A stretch of 6,843 nucleotides of DNA from Clostridiales bacterium UBA8960 (GTDB lineage Bacteria; Bacillota; Clostridia; Peptostreptococcales; Acidaminobacteraceae), in assembly GCA_003482695.1 (NCBI GenBank), contig DMYC01000242.1, positions 1 to 6,843 on the forward strand, in the 5' to 3' direction. Shown here in pieces: positions 1 through 6,326 of the stretch; the first letter of the stretch is position 1, and every line of letters starts with the position of its first letter. Below the pieces are notes generated by a model. It was not told the DNA's origin. It saw only the letters and a program-made list of their open reading frames with translations, and searched no databases. Position numbers and translations under genes: made by a program.

Positions 1-583
1 TGACATCGGAAGCATCGATGGCTTGTTTAAGATTTTCCTCACTCATAAAGATATAATCTGAGCAATGTGAAATACTTGAATTAACTTCGCTGACAACTTT
101 CTGTCCACATTCGACAACCTTGTCGAATAAATAAATTTTTTCTGCGCCATGATTCGCAAGTGTAAATGCGATGGCTCTACCCGCACCACCAGCGCCGAGC
201 AAAGTAAACGTTTTACCTTTGACATCGCCGATTAAGGTTTTTAATGATGCAACATACCCTTCACCATCGGTATTGTAACCCTTCATTTTTCCATTTTCTA
301 TTTTAATGGTGTTCACTGCGCCAATTTTACTAGCGAGATCATCCACTTCATCCAAGTATCTCATGACGCGCACTTTGTTCGGTTTAGTGACATTACATCC
401 GATGAAATTCATGTGGCGTAGTCCATTAAGCACCGCTTCCAAGCCATCTTTACCCACTTCAATCGGGAAGTAATAATGGTCAAGCCCCAACTCATTAAAT
501 GTTGCATTATGCATAGTTGGAGAAAAAGTAAACGTTAATGGATACCCCAATAAGCCAACTAATTTAGTATTTACTGTTATCAA
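1..583 (-). CDS. aroE: Shikimate/quinate dehydrogenase family protein, N-terminal part
   Basis: 194 codons are visible from the TTG at 583; the frame runs off the left edge, so about 80-95 C-terminal residues are missing for a family length near 275-290. The family reversibly oxidises shikimate or quinate with NAD(P)+. Visible marks are the substrate-site segment TFSPTMHN (19-26), NVTKPNK (64-70) with catalytic Lys70, GAVNT (88-92), NTDG (104-107) with catalytic Asp106, and the nucleotide loop GAGGAGRAI (130-138). Thr19 stands where most AroE enzymes have the first of two carboxylate-binding serines; Ser21 is kept. The second Rossmann strand ends in LFDK, with Asp154 where NADP-using AroE has an NR[TS] motif, suggesting NAD use (inference). 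With its catabolic setting this points to a quinate/shikimate-type or related hydroxy-acid dehydrogenase more than the biosynthetic AroE. The symbol is family-level only. Confidence 0.87.
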   Translation of the reverse strand, partial: MITVNTKLVGLLGYPLTFTFSPTMHNATFNELGLDHYYFPIEVGKDGLEAVLNGLRHMNFIGCNVTKPNKVRVMRYLDEVDDLASKIGAVNTIKIENGKMKGYNTDGEGYVASLKTLIGDVKGKTFTLLGAGGAGRAIAFTLANHGAEKIYLFDKVVECGQKVVSEVNSSISHCSDYIFMSEENLKQAIDASDV

Positions 584-588
584 GAGGT

Positions 589-595
589 CCTCCTT
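589..595 (-). promoter_or_regulatory. Ribosome binding site for the TTG start of the AroE-like gene
   Basis: AAGGAGG, a full consensus, lies five bases before the TTG at 583 and overlaps the stop codon of the hydrolase gene. There is no ATG nearby in the frame, so this site supports the TTG start. Confidence 0.75.
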
Positions 596-1544
596 AAGTA
601 TTAGAACTAAAATGTTTATTTAAAGCGATTGCGATGCCTTGCACCGACCATTCCGTCAAGTCAGACTGTATTAAATCATAACCATGAGGAACACCAGGAA
701 TGACCACGAGCTGTGTCTGAACAGCAAAAGAAAGTAGCCGTCTGGCGTATTCTATACTTTCATCTCTCAACGGATCATATTCACAAGATACAATATACGT
801 TGGAGGCAAACCGGATAAATCACGTGCCAAACTTGGAACAGCATAATAAGAAGGCTGTGTACCATCAAATCCACCCAAATACATTTTCCATACACCTGAC
901 ATGTTTCTACCGTGGAGCAAAGGGTTGTCATCGAAATATTGAAGAGCGGATACTGTGCTGGATAAGTAATCAAGTGTTGGATAATTTAAGATCTGAAATG
1001 TCACAATTGGTCCATGGTGATCTCTCGCATAAAGACAAAGCCCTGCCGCTAAACAACCGCCAGCACTCGTTCCGATTACTGCGATTCGATTTTTATCAAT
1101 TCCATAGACTTCTTCGTTTTCATATACATGTTTAAGCACTGCATAACAATCTTCCAAAGCAGATGGAAAAACGTGCTCTGGCGCTAACCTGTAGTCCACA
1201 GATATCACTTTACATTTGACATATTTCATCAACCTAACGATTCTGTTATCATCGTTATTTAACCCTCCTGATACAAAGCCGCCACCATGAATATTGATTA
1301 TTACAGGGAGAATTTCTGAATCCTTAGGTTCATAAACACGTATATTCACATTTGGCGCACCATTAATACCCGGAACACTGCGGTCATAGACCGCAATGTT
1401 CTCTGGGCAATTAAAGTTAAACAAAGTTTTTAACTCTTGTAAGAAAGCACGATTCTGTTCGCCATCTCCACTTGGATTTTGATCCATATGCAGGTTCCAT
1501 AGCAACTCAAATCCAGGATAAGGTTTAAACTTGTTAAGATTCAT
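594..1544 (-). CDS. Alpha/beta hydrolase, hormone-sensitive-lipase type (alpha/beta hydrolase fold-3)
   Basis: This 316-residue serine hydrolase has no signal peptide and is probably cytoplasmic; the family cleaves short-chain carboxylic esters and sometimes lactones. The oxyanion-hole motif HGGGF is at 86-90, the DYRLAPEHVFPSALED block at 117-132, and the nucleophile elbow GTSAGG at 158-163 gives Ser160. Asp257 in CEYDPLRDE and His287 in GVPHGYD complete the triad. Most family members have GDSAGG, so Thr159 replaces the usual Asp; the triad itself is intact. The ATG lies five bases after the dctP stop and has no clear ribosome binding site, so it probably depends on coupled translation from dctP. 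Its TAA overlaps the ribosome binding site of the next gene. Placement after the transporter suggests it acts on the imported substrate or a pathway intermediate (inference). Confidence 0.92.
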   Translation of the reverse strand: MNLNKFKPYPGFELLWNLHMDQNPSGDGEQNRAFLQELKTLFNFNCPENIAVYDRSVPGINGAPNVNIRVYEPKDSEILPVIINIHGGGFVSGGLNNDDNRIVRLMKYVKCKVISVDYRLAPEHVFPSALEDCYAVLKHVYENEEVYGIDKNRIAVIGTSAGGCLAAGLCLYARDHHGPIVTFQILNYPTLDYLSSTVSALQYFDDNPLLHGRNMSGVWKMYLGGFDGTQPSYYAVPSLARDLSGLPPTYIVSCEYDPLRDESIEYARRLLSFAVQTQLVVIPGVPHGYDLIQSDLTEWSVQGIAIALNKHFSSNT

Positions 1545-1549
1545 GGTGA

Positions 1550-2614
1550 TTACTTCGCGTCATCGAGCGCTTTTAGCAACGCATCAACCAATTCAGGACC
1601 AATATCATTTTTGATCATTTCATAAACGGGTTTTGCTGCTTCTTGCACTTTGGCATATTCAGCAGCAGGTAAGTCGATAATTTCAAGACCTGCATCTTTT
1701 AACGCTTGTAATGCAACACCTGCCTGTCTACTGCCTTCAGCGAATGCAAACTCTGTTGCTTCTGCAAAAGCTTCGTCGATTACAGCTTTGTGCTCAGCTG
1801 ACAAACCATCGTACACATCCTTGTTCATAACAGTTGTACTTAGGAACATAATATGATTCGTGTTGACGATGTATTTCTGTTGCTCATATAGTTTTGATGC
1901 TACGATCGTTGCATATGGGTTTTCCTGAGCTTTTACCAAACCTTGTTGAAGTGCAATATAGAGTTCACCAAATGCAAGAGGTGTCGGATTTGCACCTAGG
2001 TTTTTCCAAAATGCCATATGGTATTTGTTTTCCATTGTTCTGATGTCAATGCCTTTAAAGTCTTCAAACTTTTTAATATCAACGTTTGAACTCATGATTC
2101 TAAAACTGTCCGGTACGATCATCAAGAGCTTGAATCCTGCACCTTCATATTTTTCTTTGATTAAATCGCCAAATGCGCCATTAACCACTTCGTATGCTAC
2201 ATCTAGATCTGTTAAAGCAACTGGCATATCGAATACAGCAAGCTCAGGTATAAAGCTGACCATCGGTGCAGTTGTAAGTGTCGTCATAGCAAGACTGCCC
2301 GCTTGAGTCGATTCAATCAACTCTCTGTCGCCACCAAGTTGTGCATTAGGATACACATCCACTTTAATTGAACCACCCGATTTTTGCTGAATCAATTCCG
2401 CCACTTTGAATGCAGTGACTGCACCTGGGCTTGTATCACTCGCACTACATGCGATTTGAAGTGTAATTGACTCTGCAGGTGCATTTGTCGCGGTTTCAGT
2501 TGCTTGATTGTTTGCTGCCTGTGTTGTACTTGTTGTGTTCGAATCGTTGCTGTTACAAGCTACCATACTAATTGATAATACGAGTACGAGCAATAAACTG
2601 AGCATCTTTTTCAT
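1550..2614 (-). CDS. dctP: TRAP transporter substrate-binding lipoprotein (DctP family)
   Basis: This 354-residue extracellular binding protein captures the solute and delivers it to the TRAP permease. It starts with a lipoprotein signal peptide: Lys residues, a Leu/Val core, and lipobox MVAC with the lipid-modified cysteine at residue 20. A Ser/Asn/Thr/Ala-rich linker follows to about residue 48, as in Gram-positive anchored binding proteins. Family marks are NAQLGGDREL at 90-99, the conserved arginine in IDIRTMEN (Arg192) that binds the ligand's acidic group in characterised members, a second arginine in DSFRIMSS (Arg172), GANPTPLAFGELYIALQQG at 207-225 and QENP at 230-233. The ligand is therefore probably anionic, but its identity cannot be read. 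An ATG at 2620 would add two residues but is too close to the ribosome binding site. The gene follows the permeases, giving the order Q-M-P. Confidence 0.94.
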   Translation of the reverse strand: MKKMLSLLLVLVLSISMVACNSNDSNTTSTTQAANNQATETATNAPAESITLQIACSASDTSPGAVTAFKVAELIQQKSGGSIKVDVYPNAQLGGDRELIESTQAGSLAMTTLTTAPMVSFIPELAVFDMPVALTDLDVAYEVVNGAFGDLIKEKYEGAGFKLLMIVPDSFRIMSSNVDIKKFEDFKGIDIRTMENKYHMAFWKNLGANPTPLAFGELYIALQQGLVKAQENPYATIVASKLYEQQKYIVNTNHIMFLSTTVMNKDVYDGLSAEHKAVIDEAFAEATEFAFAEGSRQAGVALQALKDAGLEIIDLPAAEYAKVQEAAKPVYEMIKNDIGPELVDALLKALDDAK

Positions 2615-2622
2615 TTTCATTT

Positions 2623-2629
2623 CCCCCTT
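2623..2629 (-). promoter_or_regulatory. Ribosome binding site deciding the dctP start
   Basis: AAGGGGG can pair with the 16S anti-SD tail using one G-U pair. It is only two bases from the ATG at 2620 but eight from the in-frame ATG at 2614. The second is the better-spaced start. Confidence 0.6.
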
Positions 2630-2643
2630 AGTTTTATTGTAAA

Positions 2644-3930
2644 CTACAGCAGTATTAGACTGACTGCAGGCACAAATGTGATAATGAACAACGCAATTGC
2701 GAAAAATATGATAAACGGTATCGCTTTTTTCCCCAGCTCCATAACAGGCGTCTGAACCATGGGACTCGCAACGAACAAGTTTACCCCGAACGGTGGTGTA
2801 ACCATTCCGATTGCCAAATTCACGGTCATGATGATACCAAAATGGATCGGATTGATGCCAACAGCAGTTACTGCTGGGAGTAATATTGGTGCCAATATAA
2901 CGATTGCAGGTCCTACGTCAAGGAACATACCTAAAATGAAGAATACGACATTTATGGCGAGTAGCAACGTAATCGCCGATGAAAACGTACCTGTCAAGAA
3001 TTCACCGATCATTAGCGGCGCTCTTAGCAGTGTTAAGACCCTTCCAAAAACAGTTGCAAGTGCGATCAGTAAAATCAAAGGGCCATAAGAATTAACCGTT
3101 TCCGATAATATCTTGAATATATCTTGCACTTTAATGGTTTTATATATCAATAGACACACAATCAGAGCATAAAATACAGAAACACAAGCGGCTTCAGTTG
3201 GTGTGACGATGCCACTGTAGATGCCACCTAAAATAATGATTGGTGATAACAGTGCCCAAAAGCTTTCTCTTAGAACTCTAAAAAACCCTTTTGACCTAAG
3301 CTCGTTTAGGTTTTTGTCTATTTTTTCCCTGTCCTCACCTTTGATTTTGCAATAAATATAGGCATATATCATAAGCGAGAATGCGATCAATATCCCTGGC
3401 AGAATTCCAGCAGTAAAAAGTGCACCTACTGATGTCCCCGTCGTCAAACCGTACATGATGAACGGGATACTCGGAGGTATGATGACGCCTAAGCTACCAG
3501 CAGTGGCAACCATGGCGGCACTGAACACTTTATCATATCCTAGTGATATCAATATCGGAATCGTCATGCCTCCGACTGCAGCAGTCGTTGCTATACCTGA
3601 ACCCGAAATCGCACCATAGAATAAACACGTTATGATAACAGCTATCGGTATTCCAGCGGTTCTCTTTCCAACTATATAAGCAAATACATCAAACAGTCGC
3701 TTAGAAATGCCACCTTTAGCCATCAAAGCACCTGACAGGATAAATAGTGGTATCGCTAATATAGGCGTACTATCTGAACCCGTTACAATCCCTCTAATAA
3801 CATACTGAATATTCGCAGCAAACGTCGGGTCTATAATAGAGGGCAATATTGAGACGAGACCCAATACAATCGCGATGGGAATGCCTAAAATCAATCCAGC
3901 TAAAAAAACCAACATGATTGGACCTATCAT
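2644..3930 (-). CDS. dctM: TRAP transporter large permease subunit (DctM family)
   Basis: This is the 428-residue ion-coupled translocation subunit, of normal length for the family and hydrophobic throughout, with about a dozen membrane segments. DctM signatures are all present: SGSGIATTAAVG at 109-120, GSLGVIIPPSIPFIMYG at 145-161, the TPTEAA motif at 243-248 and TPPFGVNLFV at 378-387. A charged cytoplasmic loop lies near 196-222. The start is ATG 3930, overlapping the dctQ stop as TAATG, with GGGGG at 3942-3938 seven bases upstream. The binding-protein gene begins 29 bp after the TAG stop. Together with the small permease and the lipoprotein it forms a complete three-part transporter; the large and small subunits are separate, not fused. 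Confidence 0.95.
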   Translation of the reverse strand: MIGPIMLVFLAGLILGIPIAIVLGLVSILPSIIDPTFAANIQYVIRGIVTGSDSTPILAIPLFILSGALMAKGGISKRLFDVFAYIVGKRTAGIPIAVIITCLFYGAISGSGIATTAAVGGMTIPILISLGYDKVFSAAMVATAGSLGVIIPPSIPFIMYGLTTGTSVGALFTAGILPGILIAFSLMIYAYIYCKIKGEDREKIDKNLNELRSKGFFRVLRESFWALLSPIIILGGIYSGIVTPTEAACVSVFYALIVCLLIYKTIKVQDIFKILSETVNSYGPLILLIALATVFGRVLTLLRAPLMIGEFLTGTFSSAITLLLAINVVFFILGMFLDVGPAIVILAPILLPAVTAVGINPIHFGIIMTVNLAIGMVTPPFGVNLFVASPMVQTPVMELGKKAIPFIIFFAIALFIITFVPAVSLILL

Positions 3931-4433
3931 TAAGATACCCCCAATTGATTTGACTTGTCTTTGAATAGTTTGATCGTTGACTTGACAATGGATTGAATGC
4001 TGCGGATGACACCAAGTGAAAATCCAACAATCGATGCTGCATAGACGTAATACATCGGGAGTTCCATCGCAGGGCTCGTCTGACCGCTTTTAATCAATCT
4101 TGTGATGACTTCTTTCGAGTTGATGAGCAAAATCAACAAGAAAATGAACACAATTATTTCAACCAAAATACTTAACACTTTTTGCATTTTTTTAGGCATC
4201 AAAGAGGTGATTGCATCGATCTTAAGCATTGACCCTTTCTTAATGGAAAAGCTTATACTTAAAAAAACCGACCATACAAAGCAGTACCGCGTTAACTCTT
4301 CAGCCCAAGACAGTGACGCTTTAAAAACATATCTCATTATAATTTGAAGCATCATCACACAAGCGATCATAACCAATAGAAACACCAGTAGATATTCTTC
4401 AAAATGTTCATCAATCCATTTTAGAACTTTCAT
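3930..4433 (-). CDS. dctQ: TRAP transporter small permease subunit (DctQ family)
   Basis: This 167-residue membrane protein is the small subunit of a TRAP transporter, which imports organic acids using an ion gradient and a binding protein. Four hydrophobic segments are visible, about 13-33, 49-64, 86-106 and 127-145. Family marks are RYVF followed by SLSWAEELTRY at 34-50, KKGSMLKID at 65-73 and SPAMELPMYYVY at 120-131. The chosen start is ATG 4433 because GGGGG sits six bases upstream; a TTG at 4454 would add seven residues but falls in the hairpin. Its TAA shares one base with the next ATG (TAATG), indicating translational coupling to the large permease. The symbol names the family and does not imply C4-dicarboxylate as substrate. 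Confidence 0.92.
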   Translation of the reverse strand: MKVLKWIDEHFEEYLLVFLLVMIACVMMLQIIMRYVFKASLSWAEELTRYCFVWSVFLSISFSIKKGSMLKIDAITSLMPKKMQKVLSILVEIIVFIFLLILLINSKEVITRLIKSGQTSPAMELPMYYVYAASIVGFSLGVIRSIQSIVKSTIKLFKDKSNQLGVS

Positions 4434-4439
4434 TTGGAT

Positions 4440-4444
4440 CCCCC
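4440..4444 (-). promoter_or_regulatory. Ribosome binding site deciding the dctQ start
   Basis: GGGGG lies six bases before the ATG at 4433. This favours that ATG over the in-frame TTG at 4454, which lies inside the hairpin stem and has no Shine-Dalgarno sequence. The run begins five bases after the hairpin base, so the stem does not hide it. Confidence 0.6.
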
Positions 4445-4449
4445 GATTG

Positions 4450-4487
4450 ATCAACTGAGGTTGATTATAAAATCAACCTCAGTTGAT
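4450..4487 (-). promoter_or_regulatory. Perfect 17-bp inverted repeat with paired operator-like dyads and a central TATAAT
   Basis: Arms 4450-4466 and 4471-4487 are perfectly complementary around the loop ATAA (4467-4470). Each arm also holds its own 16-bp dyad, ATCAAC-N4-GTTGAT, at 4450-4465 and 4472-4487, with centres 22 bp apart, about two helical turns. On the minus strand a consensus TATAAT lies at 4469-4464, across the loop. No good -35 is visible; 17 bases upstream the sequence is ATTCTA. The element fills the gap between the ThDP gene stop and the dctQ ribosome binding site. Two readings fit: an mRNA hairpin that separates or stabilises the TRAP part of the message, or an internal promoter with two repressor sites. 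No U-run follows the stem on the minus strand, so a standard intrinsic terminator is unlikely. The structure is certain; its role is not. Confidence 0.6.
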
Positions 4488-4494
4488 AGAATAA

Positions 4495-6297
4495 TTATTT
4501 CGTGCTGACATGTTTCGATTTTAAAGCTTCGCCTTCTGTTAGAACACCTTCAACAATATTGTCCTTAGGTGTATAGATGTCATTGATGTTCCAAATGCCA
4601 TCGGTTGGTACTGGGATGTTCTCCATTGGAACATCAATCAAATATGGCTCATTTGACTCCAGTGCCTCCTTAAATATTTCAGCAAACTCATCAGCTGAAG
4701 TCACTTTCTTACTTTTAATGCCATAACCTGTAGCAATAACTGACCATTCTGGATTATATGCACTTCCATCGGGCTTTTTGAACAATGTGCCAAATGAGTG
4801 GTCGTAATGCGCTGCTTCAAGCCCTGCGATCGTACCAAATGCTCCGTTGTTCATAACCACCCAGATTACTGGAATGTTTTGCTCCACCGCTGTTGCAATC
4901 ACCGAAGGGTTCGTTCCAAATCCGCCATCACCCACAAGAGTGATGACTTTTTTATCTGGTGCCGCCAGCTTTGCACCGAGTATAGCAGCTGGGCCAAATC
5001 CCATCGTTGCAAGACCACCTGGGTGTAGAATTGTTCCAGGAATGGATATTTCGAACTGTTGTCCGACACCATTCTTATTCCAACCCACATCTGTGGCGAT
5101 GATGCCATCGTGCGGGAATAACGCTCTTACATCACGCAAGATTCTTTGAGGCGTCATAGGAAATCGTGAATCATTTGAAATATCCAAATTATTAGCTTTA
5201 AACGCATCCTTGTTAGACTTGATTTTTTCTTTCAACGCATCACGCTTGATTCCATTTGGTGCAATTACTTTTGCGGCTTTCAAGATGGCTTTAAGCGCTT
5301 TTTTTGGACTCGCGACTGCGCCGATGACAACTGGGAAGTTTCTGCCGATTTCAGCAGGTTCAAGATCAATTTGAATAAATTTAGATTTTTCCGGATTAAA
5401 TGTAACGCCTTTATACCATGAACTGCTGTCCGCTTCAGCAAATCGTGTTCCAACACCGAGTACGACATCAGCATTTGATGAAATCTGATTCACATACTCA
5501 AGACCCCAAAAACCCGTCATTCCTACATGAAGTGGATGATTATCCGGAATCGCCCCCTGACCCATAAGCGTTCTGGTCACAGGTATATCCAAGAACTCAA
5601 CGAGTTCGGTCAACTCAGAGGAGGCATCAGAATAAATGATTTGTCCGCCCACATGGATCACTGGGTTTTCTGCTTCAACCAGCATTTTTGCGATATCCAT
5701 CGCTGTTTCGTCATCTAGCGTTGGGCTAATGGTTTGTTTTGAATCAACGTATGTTCTAGCAAATAAATAATCCTCTATTTCTCTTGAAAACATATCCATC
5801 GGAACCGATATTAACACGGCTCCTGGACGGCCAGATTCAGCGAGTCTAAATGCTTTGTCTAAAATTTCTGGAAAAAGCTCTGGTTTGTCAATGCGATAAG
5901 CACGCTTTACAATTGGCTTATAGATGTCGTACTGAGAGCCATCACAGTGCAAATTCACTTCTTGATGTGGATGCTTACCATAATAGTAGCTAGGCACATC
6001 ACCTGCGATAACAACCATAGGTATCGAGTCCAGTGCTGCATTTGCGACCCCTGTCAATGCATTGGTAAGACCTGGACCTAAGTGACATAAAACAACACTT
6101 GCTTTTTTAGTGACTCTTGCATAGCCGTCCGCTGCATGTGCTGCGATTTGCTCATGTCTAACAGAAATATAATGCAAACTTGATTCTTTAAGTGCATCCA
6201 ACATTTCTATGACTGTGTGACCGCAAAGACCGAATACATGTTTGACACCTCTTCGCTCTAAATAATCAACTAACTGACGTGAAACGATTTTTTTCAT
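4495..6297 (-). CDS. Thiamine-diphosphate-dependent enzyme, acetolactate synthase-like fold
   Basis: This complete 600-residue cytoplasmic enzyme has the three-domain ALS/POX layout: pyrimidine-binding domain about 1-180, central domain about 195-335, and diphosphate-binding domain about 385-560. The cofactor-activating glutamate is Glu49 in RHEQIAAHAADGYAR. The Mg/ThDP motif runs from GDG (456-458) to NN (483-484), with the usual spacing. A KHPHQE segment at 108-113 sits where ALS enzymes have their conserved FQE. Such enzymes decarboxylate 2-oxo acids, ligate or split carbon chains, or hydrolyse cyclic diones (IolD, cyclohexane-1,2-dione hydrolase). The exact reaction is not readable here. 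Glu49 argues against glyoxylate carboligase, and the N-terminus is unlike Xsc as I recall it. The start is ATG with GGAGGAG at 6306-6300, four bases from GGAGG to the codon. It lies between the acylating aldehyde dehydrogenase and the TRAP genes, suggesting it produces an aldehyde from the imported compound (inference). Confidence 0.9.
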   Translation of the reverse strand: MKKIVSRQLVDYLERRGVKHVFGLCGHTVIEMLDALKESSLHYISVRHEQIAAHAADGYARVTKKASVVLCHLGPGLTNALTGVANAALDSIPMVVIAGDVPSYYYGKHPHQEVNLHCDGSQYDIYKPIVKRAYRIDKPELFPEILDKAFRLAESGRPGAVLISVPMDMFSREIEDYLFARTYVDSKQTISPTLDDETAMDIAKMLVEAENPVIHVGGQIIYSDASSELTELVEFLDIPVTRTLMGQGAIPDNHPLHVGMTGFWGLEYVNQISSNADVVLGVGTRFAEADSSSWYKGVTFNPEKSKFIQIDLEPAEIGRNFPVVIGAVASPKKALKAILKAAKVIAPNGIKRDALKEKIKSNKDAFKANNLDISNDSRFPMTPQRILRDVRALFPHDGIIATDVGWNKNGVGQQFEISIPGTILHPGGLATMGFGPAAILGAKLAAPDKKVITLVGDGGFGTNPSVIATAVEQNIPVIWVVMNNGAFGTIAGLEAAHYDHSFGTLFKKPDGSAYNPEWSVIATGYGIKSKKVTSADEFAEIFKEALESNEPYLIDVPMENIPVPTDGIWNINDIYTPKDNIVEGVLTEGEALKSKHVSTK

Positions 6298-6326
6298 TTC
6301 TCCTCCATAATCTTTCGACGTGTGAA

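Noticed and set aside
713..1135. Plus-strand open frame of 140 codons
   Set aside because: It lies wholly antisense to the hydrolase gene, whose protein shows a full catalytic triad, and its translation shows no recognisable domain.
1550..4433. Assignment of the TRAP system to C4-dicarboxylates
   Set aside because: The Dct names are family names. The conserved arginine only suggests an acidic ligand, and the neighbours do not point to dicarboxylate use.
4434..4454. Longer dctQ beginning at TTG 4454
   Set aside because: The TTG lies in the hairpin stem and has no ribosome binding site, while ATG 4433 has GGGGG six bases upstream and gives the usual DctQ N-terminus.
4450..4487. Intrinsic transcription terminator after the ThDP gene
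   Set aside because: On the minus strand the stem is followed by CAATCGGGGG with no U-run, and the stem itself is not GC-rich. On the plus strand there is no gene upstream for it to end.
4847..5149. Plus-strand open frame of 100 codons, and other short plus-strand frames across the window
   Set aside because: They are antisense to well-supported genes, have no domain or convincing ribosome binding site, and are expected as coding-strand shadows.
4495..6297. Sulfoacetaldehyde acetyltransferase (Xsc), suggested by the SauS-like neighbour
   Set aside because: The N-terminal segments do not match Xsc as I recall it, for example its FGIIGSAMMP region; here it is FGLCGHTVIE. A tree would settle this.
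4495..6297. Glyoxylate carboligase
   Set aside because: That enzyme lacks the cofactor-activating glutamate, which is present here as Glu49.
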